A program made the translations under genes and the position numbers. The notes under the pieces are model-generated. The model worked only from the letters and a program-made list of their open reading frames with translations. It was not told the origin of the DNA and ran no database searches. DNA of 64,000 nt from Acidovorax sp. NCPPB 4044 (lineage in GTDB: Bacteria; Pseudomonadota; Gammaproteobacteria; Burkholderiales; Burkholderiaceae_C): assembly GCF_028069655.1 (NCBI RefSeq), contig NZ_JAMCOS010000001.1, forward strand, positions 464,001-528,000, in the 5' to 3' direction. Position 1 is the stretch's first letter, and each line of letters opens with the position of its first letter. This document shows, piece by piece, positions 25,659-34,901 of the stretch.

Positions 25659-26691
25659 GCACGCGGCCCCGGCACCGGGATCGGTGCCGCTGAACCTCGC
25701 CCTGCAGGGCGGGGGATCGCACGGCGCGCTCACCTGGGGTGTGCTCGACGCGCTGCTGGAAGACGGCCGATTCCGCTTCGAGGGCATCAGCGGCACCAGT
25801 GCCGGCGCCATGAACGCCGTGGCCCTGGCCCATGGCTTCGCGCAGGCCCACCACCAGCATGCCGACGGCCTGCACGGCGAGGCGCTGCACCAGCGCGGCT
25901 GCGAGATGGCGCGCGCATCGCTCACGCGGCTCTGGGAGGGCGTGGGCGCCATGGGCAGCCTGCTGTGGGGCGTGCCGCTCGCCTCCACGCCGCTCATGGG
26001 CATGGTGTCGCAGTGGTTCTCGCCCTACCAGACCAACCCGCTGGGCATCAACCCGCTGCGCCGCCTTTTGGAGCGCGAGGTCGATTTCGACGTGCTGCGC
26101 GCCACGCGCGGGCCGCGCGTGTTCGTCTGCGCCACCAATGTGCGCACGGGCCGCGGCGAGATCTTCTCCGGCCAGCGCCTGAGCGCCGACGCGGTCATGG
26201 CCTCCGCCTGCCTGCCGCTGCTCTTCAAGGCCGTGCAGATCGAGGGCGAGCACTACTGGGACGGGGGCTACTCCGGCAACCCGGCGCTGCACCCGCTCAT
26301 CTACAAGACGCGCTGCGCCGACATCTTGCTCGTTCAGATCAACCCCATCGAGCACCCCGAACTGCCCGACAGCGCCACCGACATCATGGAGCGCATGAAC
26401 GAGGTCACCTTCAACGCGAGCCTGCTGGCCGAGATGCGCGCCATCGACTTCGTGCGGCGCCTGCTGGCCGAGGGCAAGCTCGATGCCGAGCGCTACAAGA
26501 GCGTGCGCATGCACCGCATCGACGGCGGCTCGGTGCTGGCCGCGTTCGGCGCGTCGAGCAAGATGCGCGCGGACCTGGCCTTCGTGCGCCAATTGTTCGC
26601 GCTCGGGCGCACCGCGGGGCAGGAGTGGATCGCCCGCCACCATGGCGACGTGGGCGTGCGGCCCTCCGTGAACATCGCAGACAATCCCTGA
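25651..26691 (+). CDS. patatin-like phospholipase
   Basis: 346 residues. The patatin catalytic features are complete: oxyanion loop LQGGGSHGAL (about 18-27), nucleophile elbow GTSAG with the active Ser (about residue 51) and the catalytic aspartate in DGGYSGNPAL. These enzymes are Ser-Asp dyad lipid acyl hydrolases, cytosolic or membrane-associated. No signal peptide is present. The C-terminal third is helical, with charged segments (MERMNEVTFNASLLAEMRAIDFVRRL) found in RssA-like bacterial patatins. The substrate is not known. The reading frame overlaps the DUF4870-like gene by 8 bp. Confidence 0.88.
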   Translation: MSEHAAPAPGSVPLNLALQGGGSHGALTWGVLDALLEDGRFRFEGISGTSAGAMNAVALAHGFAQAHHQHADGLHGEALHQRGCEMARASLTRLWEGVGAMGSLLWGVPLASTPLMGMVSQWFSPYQTNPLGINPLRRLLEREVDFDVLRATRGPRVFVCATNVRTGRGEIFSGQRLSADAVMASACLPLLFKAVQIEGEHYWDGGYSGNPALHPLIYKTRCADILLVQINPIEHPELPDSATDIMERMNEVTFNASLLAEMRAIDFVRRLLAEGKLDAERYKSVRMHRIDGGSVLAAFGASSKMRADLAFVRQLFALGRTAGQEWIARHHGDVGVRPSVNIADNP

Positions 26692-26750
26692 CGCCCCTGC
26701 GCCCGCCATCCGGTGCGCGGGCGCAGCACTCCCTTCCGATCTTCCCCACC

Positions 26751-27107
26751 ATGCACGATCCCGACTGCCTCTTCTGCAAGATCATCGCCGGCCAGATCCC
26801 CTCGCGGAAGGTGTACGAAGACGACGAGGTCTTCGCCTTCCACGACATCCACCCCGGCGCGCCGATCCACTTCCTCATGGTGCCCAAGGCGCATGTGCAC
26901 TCCATGGCCGGCGTGACCGACGCCCACGCCGGGCTGCTCGGCCGCATGATGGTACTGGCGCCCCGGCTGGCGGCGGAGCAGGGCTGCAACCCATACCCGG
27001 ATGGCGGTTTCCGCATCGTGGTGAACACCGGCACCGAAGGCGGGCAGGAAGTGCATCACCTGCACCTGCACGTCATGGGCGGGCCCCGCCCCTGGATCAA
27101 AGGATGA
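26751..27107 (+). CDS. HIT-family (HINT-like) nucleotide hydrolase
   Basis: 118 residues. Starts MHDPDCLFCKIIAGQIPSR, with the CxxC of HINT-type proteins, then YEDDEVFAFHDIHPGAPIH. The histidine triad appears as VHHLHLHVMGG near the C-terminus. HINT proteins hydrolyse purine nucleoside phosphoramidates and aminoacyl-adenylates in the cytosol. The ATG at 26751 follows the patatin stop by about 60 bp, and tatA follows. Genes of this type commonly sit between his and tat genes in this bacterial group. Confidence 0.92.
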   Translation: MHDPDCLFCKIIAGQIPSRKVYEDDEVFAFHDIHPGAPIHFLMVPKAHVHSMAGVTDAHAGLLGRMMVLAPRLAAEQGCNPYPDGGFRIVVNTGTEGGQEVHHLHLHVMGGPRPWIKG

Positions 27108-27162
27108 GCCTCCCGCCGGGCGGCTGCGCCGCTTCCCGGCCCGGGTCAGGGATATGAAACTT

Positions 27163-27187
27163 CCGCGCCATGCGCGGGGTCTAGAAT
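27163..27187 (+). promoter_or_regulatory. candidate tatA promoter
   Basis: TAGAAT at 27182-27187 resembles a -10 box. A small perfect hairpin (CCGCGC-CAT-GCGCGG, 27163-27177) lies just upstream where a -35 would be, and no good -35 hexamer is visible. A TAGGAG ribosome-binding site at 27201-27206 precedes tatA. Confidence 0.35.
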
Positions 27188-27212
27188 GAACCGTATTCGT
27201 TAGGAGATTTCC

Positions 27213-27476
27213 ATGGGTTCCTTTTCCATCTGGCACTGGCTGATCGTGCTGCTCATCGTCGTGATGGTGTTCGGCACCAAGAAGCTCAAGAACATGGGCT
27301 CCGACCTGGGCGGCGCCGTGAAGGGCTTCAAGGACGGCATGAAGGACGGCAGCACCCCCGACGGCGTGCCCCCCTCCACCACCACGGCCACGCCGCCTGC
27401 CGGCCAGGTCACCAACCATTCGGCCCACGCCGCGGATAAAGCCACCATCGACGTCGAGGCCAAGCAGAAGGGCTGA
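27213..27476 (+). CDS. tatA: twin-arginine translocase subunit TatA
   Basis: 87 residues. One N-terminal transmembrane helix ([16 protein letters not shown]), the [14 protein letters not shown] hinge and start of the amphipathic helix, then an acidic/Pro-rich tail ending in basic residues. TatA oligomerises to open the path for folded proteins across the inner membrane. Ribosome-binding site TAGGAG is at a good distance. It is first of the contiguous tatA-tatB-tatC set. Confidence 0.95.
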   Translation: MGSFSIWHWLIVLLIVVMVFGTKKLKNMGSDLGGAVKGFKDGMKDGSTPDGVPPSTTTATPPAGQVTNHSAHAADKATIDVEAKQKG

Positions 27477-27548
27477 TCGCCCGATCGACCGCCTGCACCG
27501 CGCTCCACCGTCGAACCGACCGCTCCTTCCCCTCCCGCTCAGCTCCCC

Positions 27549-28025
27549 ATGATCGACATCGGCCTGTCCAAGATGGCGCTCATCGGCGCCGTGGCGCTCA
27601 TCGTCATCGGCCCCGAGAAACTGCCCCGCGTGGCGCGCACCGTGGGCACCCTGCTGGGCAAGGCCCAGCGCTACGTGGCCGACGTGAAGTCTGAGGTCAA
27701 CCGTTCCATGGAACTGGACGAGCTGCGCAAGATGAAGGACACGGTGGAGGGCGCCGCGCGCGACGTGCACCAGAGCATCCACACCCACGCCAGCGATTTC
27801 CAGAAGGACTGGGACAACGGCCTCGCCGGCCCGGGCGATGCCTCGGCGGCCGATGCGGCCATGTCCTATTCCCAGATCGTTCCCACCTACAAACACCCCG
27901 GCAAGAACTGGCGCCTCAAGCGCAGCGCCACCCCGCAGTGGTTCAAGGCCCGTGCCGGCGTGCGCACCAAGGCCCAGTCGGGCGCGGCGCGCGTGGCGCG
28001 CTTCCGCCCCCGCAAGTTGCACTGA
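27549..28025 (+). CDS. tatB: twin-arginine translocase subunit TatB
   Basis: 158 residues. Short N-terminal helix ([28 protein letters not shown]) with the conserved glutamate/proline GPEKLP, an amphipathic helix ([21 protein letters not shown]) and a long polar region, ending in a basic Arg/Lys-rich tail. TatB binds TatC and receives the twin-arginine signal peptide. It lies between tatA and tatC, 72 bp after each. Confidence 0.94.
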   Translation: MIDIGLSKMALIGAVALIVIGPEKLPRVARTVGTLLGKAQRYVADVKSEVNRSMELDELRKMKDTVEGAARDVHQSIHTHASDFQKDWDNGLAGPGDASAADAAMSYSQIVPTYKHPGKNWRLKRSATPQWFKARAGVRTKAQSGAARVARFRPRKLH

Positions 28026-28097
28026 TGCCGACAGGCTGCTGACGGCGCCGGCCGCGCAGGCCTGTGCCCGGCCTCGCGGGAACGCACACTCTCCACC

Positions 28098-28892
28098 ATG
28101 TCCGACACCCCCTCCAAAGAAGACGAACTCGCCGGCACCGAGCAACCGTTCGTCGCGCACCTCATGGAGCTGCGCGACCGCCTCATCAAGGCCGTGATCG
28201 CCATCGGCATCGCCGCCGCCGCGCTCTTCTTCTACCCCGGGCCGGGCCACCTCTACGACCTGCTGGCCGCCCCGCTCGTGGCGCACCTGCCGGCCGGCGC
28301 CACGCTGATCGCCACCTCGGTGATCTCGCCCTTCATGGTGCCGCTCAAGATCCTGCTGATGTCGGCCTTCCTGGTCGCGCTGCCCGTGGTGCTCTACCAG
28401 GTCTGGGCCTTCGTCGCGCCGGGCCTGTACTCGCACGAGAAAAAGCTCGTGCTGCCCCTGGTGGTGTCGAGCACGCTGCTCTTCTTCTTCGGCGTCGCCT
28501 TCTGCTACTTCTTCGTGTTCGGGCAGGTGTTCAGCTTCATCCAGAGCTTCGCGCCCAAGAGCATCACCGCCGCACCGGACATCGAGGCCTACCTGAGCTT
28601 CGTGCTCACCATGTTCCTCGCCTTCGGCCTCTCGTTCGAGGTGCCCATCGTCGTCGTCGTGCTGGCGCGCATGGGCATCGTCAGCGTGGACAAGCTCAAG
28701 GGCTTCCGCGGTTACTTCATCGTGATCGCCTTCATCATCGCCGCCGTGGTCACTCCGCCCGACGTAGTGTCTCAACTGGCGCTCGCCATCCCCATGTGCC
28801 TGCTCTACGAACTGGGCATCTGGGCCGCGCAACTGTTCATCCGGCACACGCAGGCGCCGGAGGATGCGGATGCGCAGAAGCCGGCGGCCTGA
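28098..28892 (+). CDS. tatC: twin-arginine translocase subunit TatC
   Basis: 264 residues with six hydrophobic helices. The N-terminal cytoplasmic motif HLMELRDRLIKAVIA, the first periplasmic loop with YQVWAFVAPGLYSHEKK, and LSFVLTMFLAFGLSFEVPIVVVVL are standard TatC features. TatC recognises twin-arginine signals and organises TatA/TatB in the inner membrane. The C-terminus is short and polar (EDADAQKPAA). Confidence 0.95.
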   Translation: MSDTPSKEDELAGTEQPFVAHLMELRDRLIKAVIAIGIAAAALFFYPGPGHLYDLLAAPLVAHLPAGATLIATSVISPFMVPLKILLMSAFLVALPVVLYQVWAFVAPGLYSHEKKLVLPLVVSSTLLFFFGVAFCYFFVFGQVFSFIQSFAPKSITAAPDIEAYLSFVLTMFLAFGLSFEVPIVVVVLARMGIVSVDKLKGFRGYFIVIAFIIAAVVTPPDVVSQLALAIPMCLLYELGIWAAQLFIRHTQAPEDADAQKPAA

Positions 28893-28973
28893 TCGATGAG
28901 CCGGCCGGTTCCTGCTGCTGCGGGCTGGTGTTCAACGTCCCTGACCTGACGGCTGCAGCGCTGCATCCCGTCC

Positions 28974-29444
28974 ATGGCACCGCAGACCCACCACCTCACC
29001 CTTCTCGCGGACTACCACCAGTTCTACCTGCAGGACGAGGCCGCCGAGGGTGATCTGTCCAGCGCCTGGAGCGATGACGCCGTGCACCGCATGCTGGCCG
29101 TGGCGCCGGGTGTCGTGGGCTTCGGCACGGCGCGCAACCTGCGGGTGCCGGTGACGCTGGAACTGCTCGATGCAGAACCGCAGACCGATCTGGACCGGTT
29201 CGACCATGTGGTGGAGGCGTCGCTGGTCGTGAAGACCGGGCCGCTGGTGGTGGCGGGCTGCACGGACTATTTTCCGGAGGCGGCAAGGTTCGCGGTGGCG
29301 CCGGGGACGTACTGGGTGCGGTTGTCGGCAGCGGGGCTGGGCTCGCTGTCGGAGGATGGGTTGGAGGGGGAGGACCGGTACCTTGTGCAGGTGTGGCCAG
29401 GGTTGGCTGGCGAGCTGGTGGTGTTGAAGCAGTATTCAGTGTGA
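28974..29444 (+). CDS. small protein resembling ComJ/Nin nuclease inhibitors
   Basis: 156 residues, no signal peptide or membrane helix. The segments LADYHQFYLQD, LSSAWSDDAVHRMLAVAPGVVGFGTARN and AVAPGTYWVRLSAAGL resemble, from memory, the Bacillus ComJ (Nin) family, in which a YHQF block, a WTDEAI block and a late GDY block occur in the same order. ComJ inhibits the DNA-entry nuclease NucA. Homologues also appear as immunity-type proteins. No nuclease gene is visible beside it, although the PIN nuclease cassette begins 370 bp downstream. The resemblance is by eye and needs a profile search. It is 81 bp after tatC, same strand. Confidence 0.5.
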   Translation: MAPQTHHLTLLADYHQFYLQDEAAEGDLSSAWSDDAVHRMLAVAPGVVGFGTARNLRVPVTLELLDAEPQTDLDRFDHVVEASLVVKTGPLVVAGCTDYFPEAARFAVAPGTYWVRLSAAGLGSLSEDGLEGEDRYLVQVWPGLAGELVVLKQYSV

Positions 29445-29474
29445 CTGGGGTTTGCCGGGGCTGAAGTCGGCTTG

Positions 29475-29500
29475 CATTCCCAATTACCGCTTTAGGCCGG
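29475..29500 (+). repeat. left copy of an imperfect direct repeat flanking the PIN/helical-repeat cassette
   Basis: 26 bp starting CATTCCCAATTACCGC. By hand alignment about 21 positions match the 27-bp segment at 33394-33420 (starting CATGCCAATGACGG), about 3.9 kb away on the other side of the two-gene cassette, allowing two small gaps. Confidence 0.4.
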
Positions 29501-29761
29501 TCAAAGTCATTCGCTACCGACGGGCTGAGCGACCGCTGCAATCATCGGCGGCCGTTCGTCAGCGGCTACTTGGCCACTGCAGCATCTCGGCCACACCGTG
29601 CGCCTAATGGCACTAAGGTTCGTCATTCCTTACCTCGCATTGAGGTGGTGGCCACCGCTGGGCCCCTGCCTAAACTAAGGGTTGGCCCGACCGGATGCAC
29701 AGTATGGGCGCTCCAGCCGGCCCACTGCCTAGCACTTTTCAGCCGGCCGCCGGTGGCGACC

Positions 29762-29792
29762 TTGGCGATCGCAGGTGGCCGCCACCTACAAT
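29762..29792 (+). promoter_or_regulatory. putative promoter of the PIN/helical-repeat cassette
   Basis: TTGGCG at 29762-29767 and TACAAT at 29787-29792 with a 19-bp spacer, slightly longer than ideal. Expected start near 29799, about 20 bases before the chosen start codon. The rest of the 29445-29812 gap shows no other gene. Confidence 0.5.
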
Positions 29793-29818
29793 CTAAGGCA
29801 GTTTCCAGCTGGATGGCT

Positions 29819-30880
29819 ATGGCAGACGACGGGCAACTTTTTGTCTTATGCGACACCAATGTGGGCGCGCGCGATGCCCACCTTTTTCGCAAGAAAGGTG
29901 GGCCGCTTCTCATTGACATGCTCCGTGCCAAGAAGGCAAAGCTCTTGGTGCCCGATATTCTGCGCATCGAGTACATCAAGCAGTTCACCATCTCTGGCGA
30001 CGAAGCTTTGCAGAAGATGGTGAAAGAAGTCGATAGGTTGAAAACGCTTTGCGGGTTCGACCTATTCGAGTTGCTTCCAAAGTCGCAGTTTGGAGACGCT
30101 CAGGCCCGTGAGATATTGGATCAGCTTGAGGACGTCATCCATGTCGTATCCATGACGGATGCACTCAAGCTCGCCGCGTCCGACCGCTCCATGGAGGGTA
30201 GGCGGCCGACGTCGAAGTCCGACCACGGTTACAAGGATTGCCTCATCTGGGAGAGCGTTCTGACGCTGCCCCCGGGTTCCGAAGTGATGTTTGTGACTCG
30301 CGATGAGGTTGGCTTCTTCGAAAATGGTGTGCTCGCCCCCAACCTTGCCAAGGAGGCCGTGGCTAAGGGGCTGAAGCTGACTGCGTTCAGAACAACCGAG
30401 GCGAATGGCGTGTCGCCAGTCGTCGATGCACTGAAGGCTCGATTTGTGGACTTGGCTTCCATGCGCACTGCTGACGTGTTGATGGGAGACCACCCCATAG
30501 TTCAGGCGTACATGAGAAATGAGCGCGCCGCACCAGTTCTGCCGGTGCCGGCTGCCGTGTTGGTGCCGCAGCCGGAGGTCCAGCCCGGCGAGCTGGAGGC
30601 TTTGCTGACAGCTCATACGAGGCACCTGACCCTTCTGGACATCAAGGCCCTTGGGTTCGTCGGTTTTTTGGACCGGGCAGGTAAGCAGCAAGCTATCGAC
30701 CTGCTCGTGCAGTGTGGCGCCACCGCAGACGCGGCGCGCAACGCGCTGGAACGCTTGGCGTTGGCTGGCCTAATACGGGACACCGGACACAACTACTTGG
30801 CCGTCAAGGGCGAGCTGCTGGAGAAGGCTGTGCAGCAGGCTGAGGCTGAAATGATTGAGCTCACGGGCTTCGGAGGCTGA
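29819..30880 (+). CDS. PIN-domain nuclease, DUF4935-like, of a two-gene cassette
   Basis: 353 residues from ATG 29819 (ATG 29813 is equally possible). The open frame back to 29570 crosses the likely promoter and is rejected. PIN-type acidic residues appear in order: D12 (VLCDTN), E51 (VPDILRIEY), D140 (HGYKDCLIWESVL) and D162 (MFVTRDE). The KD-x-LIWES block is typical of the DUF4935 subgroup. A linker rich in Pro/Val (about 235-260) precedes a C-terminal region (LTLLDIKALGFVGFLDRAGKQQ through LAGLIRDTGHNYLAVKG) that looks like a winged-helix fold. PIN domains are metal-dependent RNases often used as toxins or in defence. Codon third positions are visibly less G+C-rich than in neighbouring genes, suggesting transfer. 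The downstream gene is translationally adjacent. Confidence 0.78.
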   Translation: MADDGQLFVLCDTNVGARDAHLFRKKGGPLLIDMLRAKKAKLLVPDILRIEYIKQFTISGDEALQKMVKEVDRLKTLCGFDLFELLPKSQFGDAQAREILDQLEDVIHVVSMTDALKLAASDRSMEGRRPTSKSDHGYKDCLIWESVLTLPPGSEVMFVTRDEVGFFENGVLAPNLAKEAVAKGLKLTAFRTTEANGVSPVVDALKARFVDLASMRTADVLMGDHPIVQAYMRNERAAPVLPVPAAVLVPQPEVQPGELEALLTAHTRHLTLLDIKALGFVGFLDRAGKQQAIDLLVQCGATADAARNALERLALAGLIRDTGHNYLAVKGELLEKAVQQAEAEMIELTGFGG

Positions 30881-30881
30881 A

Positions 30882-33314
30882 GTGGTGGAGTCATCTACCC
30901 GCATAAAAGTCCTTGAGCGTCTGGCTCGATCGACTACCCCTGCTGCCGATGAGGCGATCAAGCGCGCATGCGAGCAGGCAATTGCCAGTCTCGTAGACGG
31001 CGTTGACTACGAAGCTCTTGAGTTCAGCCTTGACGTGCTGCTCACGGTGGGATTTCGGCACAGCAAGGAAGTCGTAGTCGCCGCGGACGGCTTCCTGCGC
31101 ACGGTTGAGAGCCGGGCGTTGGTGCATCCAGATGAGCATGGGGAACAGTTGGAGGCGCTATCCCAGTATCGCAACGCCCATAGGTTGATGGCCAAAGCCA
31201 TCGACTTGCTCAACGCCTTGCGATACCTGGAGACACCAAATATTGTGGACAGCCTGCTGTGGGCATCGAGGCATGATGAAGAATCGGTGCGCAAAGCTGC
31301 GCTCTCAGACCTGACTGGCTTGGCCAAGTACAACATCTCCGTGTACTTCGGCGGCGGGGCCGCCAAAGGTATCGGCTCACGGCCTCAATTTCTAGTCATT
31401 GAGACCCTGGAGCAAAAGGGTGACGACTACCTGAGAGAACACTTGCGTGGCGTGCTGACCCTCTTGGAGGGCCTTCTGTCGACATCCATGGAATCGACGA
31501 ATTGGTCGTCTACCGGCGTGACGTTGTCTCAAGCAGTAGCTCCTGCTCACAAGGGAGTGGTCGAGGTCCGCACACGAAGCATCTCTCTGGTGAAGAAGCT
31601 CTACCGGCTCGTTGAAAGCAAGTCGCAGAAGCTGTCTGTCATCAGAGCGATGAATACAGCAGCCCGAGGTGATGGCAGGGGGGCTGTCGACAAAGATTTT
31701 GCGGAGATGATTTCCGTGAACGCTCAGGAGGTCCTGTGGTTCTTTGGCGATGTCGCCAAAGAGGAAGACGATCTGCAGATCATCCAGAAGGTCGAGCATG
31801 ACAGCTACTGGATTCATTACCACACCGCATCGGTGAATGTAAAGGCGACTGCGCTTGAGGTTAAGGCAATCATCGACGCTAACGCAGAGTACAGCGTCTA
31901 CAAGACGCTCATTGGCTTCGAAGGGATATTCGGCGATTGGGCGAAGGAGCGTAGAGACGAGTCCTTCACGCTTGGTTCTCAGGAATCTAGAGCTAAACAG
32001 TCCAAGGTCCTGGCCGCACAGGTTCCAGCCGATGGCTTTGATGTGTGGCGAGCTCGAATCTTGAGGTTCTCTCAGACTGAGTCCAACGACCTAGCCACTT
32101 TTCCCGTCTTCTATGAGTTCCTGGCCGAGGTTGCGGCGTCGTACCCCGACTTCGGCATTGAACTGCTCACCGAGCACGCCGAAGCACTGTCTCGGTTCCT
32201 CATACCTTTGCTTCGGGGGGTCTGGGACGGAGACAAGAAGGCGCAACTCCTCCCTCTGATGACAAAGTGGATAGACGAGTCTTCGAAGAAGGAGACTTCA
32301 TTCCTGAGCGCCTGCGCAAAGGTCTTCCTGTCGACCAAGGATGTCGATTTCGACATCCTCGAGAAGATTCTCGAAAAGGCGACTCGCCTTCGCGACGTTT
32401 TAGTTATCCGCCAAGTTGCAACGGTGGCCGTCGGTAGGTCCGATTCGAGAACCTGGAAGGCGGACCTGAAGAAGCTCTTCCTGCGTGCCTTGCCGCGCTT
32501 GACCGAGCTTGGAGATGCGGGCTGGGTTCGAGAGATTTGGTTCAGGAAAGAGGCGACGGAGATGGTCGGCGAGTTCTCTCCCGATGAGCGCCTTGAGGTG
32601 CTGAAGAACCTGCGCCTCTTGCCACAGATCGACTACCAAGCCGAGGACGTGCTGGCAGCTATTGCCGAGCGGGAGCCCAGTTTGGTTGTTGAGTACCTGT
32701 GCGACCGACTCTATGACCCCGATGCAACTGTCGCGGCAGTTGCTGAAAAGGCGGGCTACGACTACGAAGAGCTGCCGTACCAGTTCCACACACTACAGGA
32801 CAGCCTTTCTAGGGACCCGAAGGCGGTTGTCGCTGAGGTCCTGGACCGCTACTCAGCCGATGATTCGCTCTTTGAGTTCAGGGGTGCAAAGCTGCTGCAG
32901 GCCATCTTTCCTCAGTTCTCTGAGGGCTTCCAGGCAGAACTTGTTCGCCTCATCCGAGATGGCGGCGAAAAGGGGCTTGAATTTGTTGCTGGAGTGCTGC
33001 GAGCCTACGGCGGAGAGGCTTTCATCCAACCTGTTGCCAAGGAACTCATCAAGCGGTTGCCCCGGAGCAGCCCGCTCATCAACGAAGTAGAGATTGCGCT
33101 GATGAGCACAGGCGTGGTGTCAGGCGATTACGGGATGGCGGAGGCTTACGACAGGAAGCGTAGCGAGGTCCTTGACTGGCTTCAGGACCCAGATGAACGC
33201 GTCCGTACTTTTTCTGCTAAGTACGTTAACGAGCTCCAGGCTATGAGTGAGAGTGAGCGTCGTCGCGCAGACGAGTCGATTGCCGTGCGGAAGTTTGAGT
33301 ACGGCGAAGAGTAG
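30882..33314 (+). CDS. large HEAT-like helical-repeat protein, partner of the PIN nuclease
   Basis: 810 residues from GTG 30882, chosen because GGAGG (30872-30876) lies 5 bp upstream and the PIN stop is at 30878-30880; GTG 30885 and an upstream TTG at 30855 are alternatives. No catalytic motif, signal peptide or membrane helix is seen. The sequence is almost entirely helical with repeated leucine/alanine patterns (for example VDSLLWASRHDEESVRKAALSDL; VIRQVATVAVGR; LLQAIFPQF; VLDWLQDPDERVRTFSAKYV), as in HEAT/ARM scaffolds. No known family is recognised end to end. Genes are 1 bp apart, so the two products are probably made together and may form a sensor-effector pair. A+T content is raised as in the PIN gene. 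Confidence 0.72.
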   Translation: MVESSTRIKVLERLARSTTPAADEAIKRACEQAIASLVDGVDYEALEFSLDVLLTVGFRHSKEVVVAADGFLRTVESRALVHPDEHGEQLEALSQYRNAHRLMAKAIDLLNALRYLETPNIVDSLLWASRHDEESVRKAALSDLTGLAKYNISVYFGGGAAKGIGSRPQFLVIETLEQKGDDYLREHLRGVLTLLEGLLSTSMESTNWSSTGVTLSQAVAPAHKGVVEVRTRSISLVKKLYRLVESKSQKLSVIRAMNTAARGDGRGAVDKDFAEMISVNAQEVLWFFGDVAKEEDDLQIIQKVEHDSYWIHYHTASVNVKATALEVKAIIDANAEYSVYKTLIGFEGIFGDWAKERRDESFTLGSQESRAKQSKVLAAQVPADGFDVWRARILRFSQTESNDLATFPVFYEFLAEVAASYPDFGIELLTEHAEALSRFLIPLLRGVWDGDKKAQLLPLMTKWIDESSKKETSFLSACAKVFLSTKDVDFDILEKILEKATRLRDVLVIRQVATVAVGRSDSRTWKADLKKLFLRALPRLTELGDAGWVREIWFRKEATEMVGEFSPDERLEVLKNLRLLPQIDYQAEDVLAAIAEREPSLVVEYLCDRLYDPDATVAAVAEKAGYDYEELPYQFHTLQDSLSRDPKAVVAEVLDRYSADDSLFEFRGAKLLQAIFPQFSEGFQAELVRLIRDGGEKGLEFVAGVLRAYGGEAFIQPVAKELIKRLPRSSPLINEVEIALMSTGVVSGDYGMAEAYDRKRSEVLDWLQDPDERVRTFSAKYVNELQAMSESERRRADESIAVRKFEYGEE

Positions 33315-33393
33315 GAGTGGCGAGCGGCCGCCGAGCCACTTGGCCGGCTGCTTCACTTTCGACAACGGTCATCGCTGCCAGCGCAGAAACAGG

Positions 33394-33420
33394 CATGCCA
33401 ATGACGGCTTCAGGCCCCGG
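33394..33420 (+). repeat. right copy of the imperfect direct repeat flanking the PIN/helical-repeat cassette
   Basis: 27 bp beginning CATGCCAATGACGG and ending AGGCCCCGG; it pairs with 29475-29500 in the same orientation. Confidence 0.4.
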
Positions 33421-33565
33421 AGCGTGGATCCGGCAACCTGCAGCGGAAGACCGTACCCGCTGCAAAGCAGCCTTTCAGAGGAACTTCTGCCATCAGCCGG
33501 AAGTATCTGCCCGAGCTTTTCCCACAACCCCGAACCGCACTCGCATGACTGACATTCAACCACCT

Positions 33566-33624
33566 GTTTGCTACTAAATGAATAGCAAACAAATGAATAA
33601 TTACGACGACATGGCGCGGAAAAC
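33566..33624 (-). repeat. dispersed intergenic repeat, copy C (inverted)
   Basis: The hairpin end GTTTGCTA (33566-33573) with AGCAAAC (33584-33590) is followed by AAATGAATAATTACG and CATGGCGCGGAAAAC. Read on the minus strand this matches the consensus order: AAAAC/GGC/CATG block, ATTCATT block, hairpin. It is more diverged than copies B, D and F. Confidence 0.65.
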
Positions 33625-33749
33625 ACCTGTGTGCAGATTCCGTGGCGCAAGCACCTTCCAGTCCAGCCTTCCAGGCGCTTTCATCCCAGGCGGAACCCTT
33701 CGCATCACCCCACGGCAACCCCGCGCCACCCCGCGCCCGAAGCAACCCC

Positions 33750-34901
<1,152 letters not shown>

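Larger units (their letters stand above)
33315..33749. other. intergenic stretch after the helical-repeat gene
   Basis: 435 bp. It contains a 6-bp hairpin (AGTGGC 33316-33321 / GCCACT 33335-33340) immediately after the stop, without a T run, then the right copy of the flanking direct repeat (33394-33420) and the inverted dispersed repeat copy C (33566-33624). No gene is supported. Confidence 0.6.

Noticed and set aside
29490..29560. PIP-like TTCG elements near the PIN cassette
   Set aside because: TTCG occurs, but no second TTCGB at a 15-bp spacing.
29570..29818. N-terminal extension of the PIN gene
   Set aside because: The extension reads through the probable promoter (29762-29792), is low-complexity and lies before the conserved VLCDTN start of the PIN fold.
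30855..30881. TTG start for the helical-repeat gene overlapping the PIN gene
   Set aside because: GTG 30882 has a GGAGG at 5-bp spacing and does not require a rare TTG start.
33356..33560. Short open frames in the gap after the helical-repeat gene
   Set aside because: Short, without ribosome-binding sites, overlapping repeat sequence, and no recognisable protein features.
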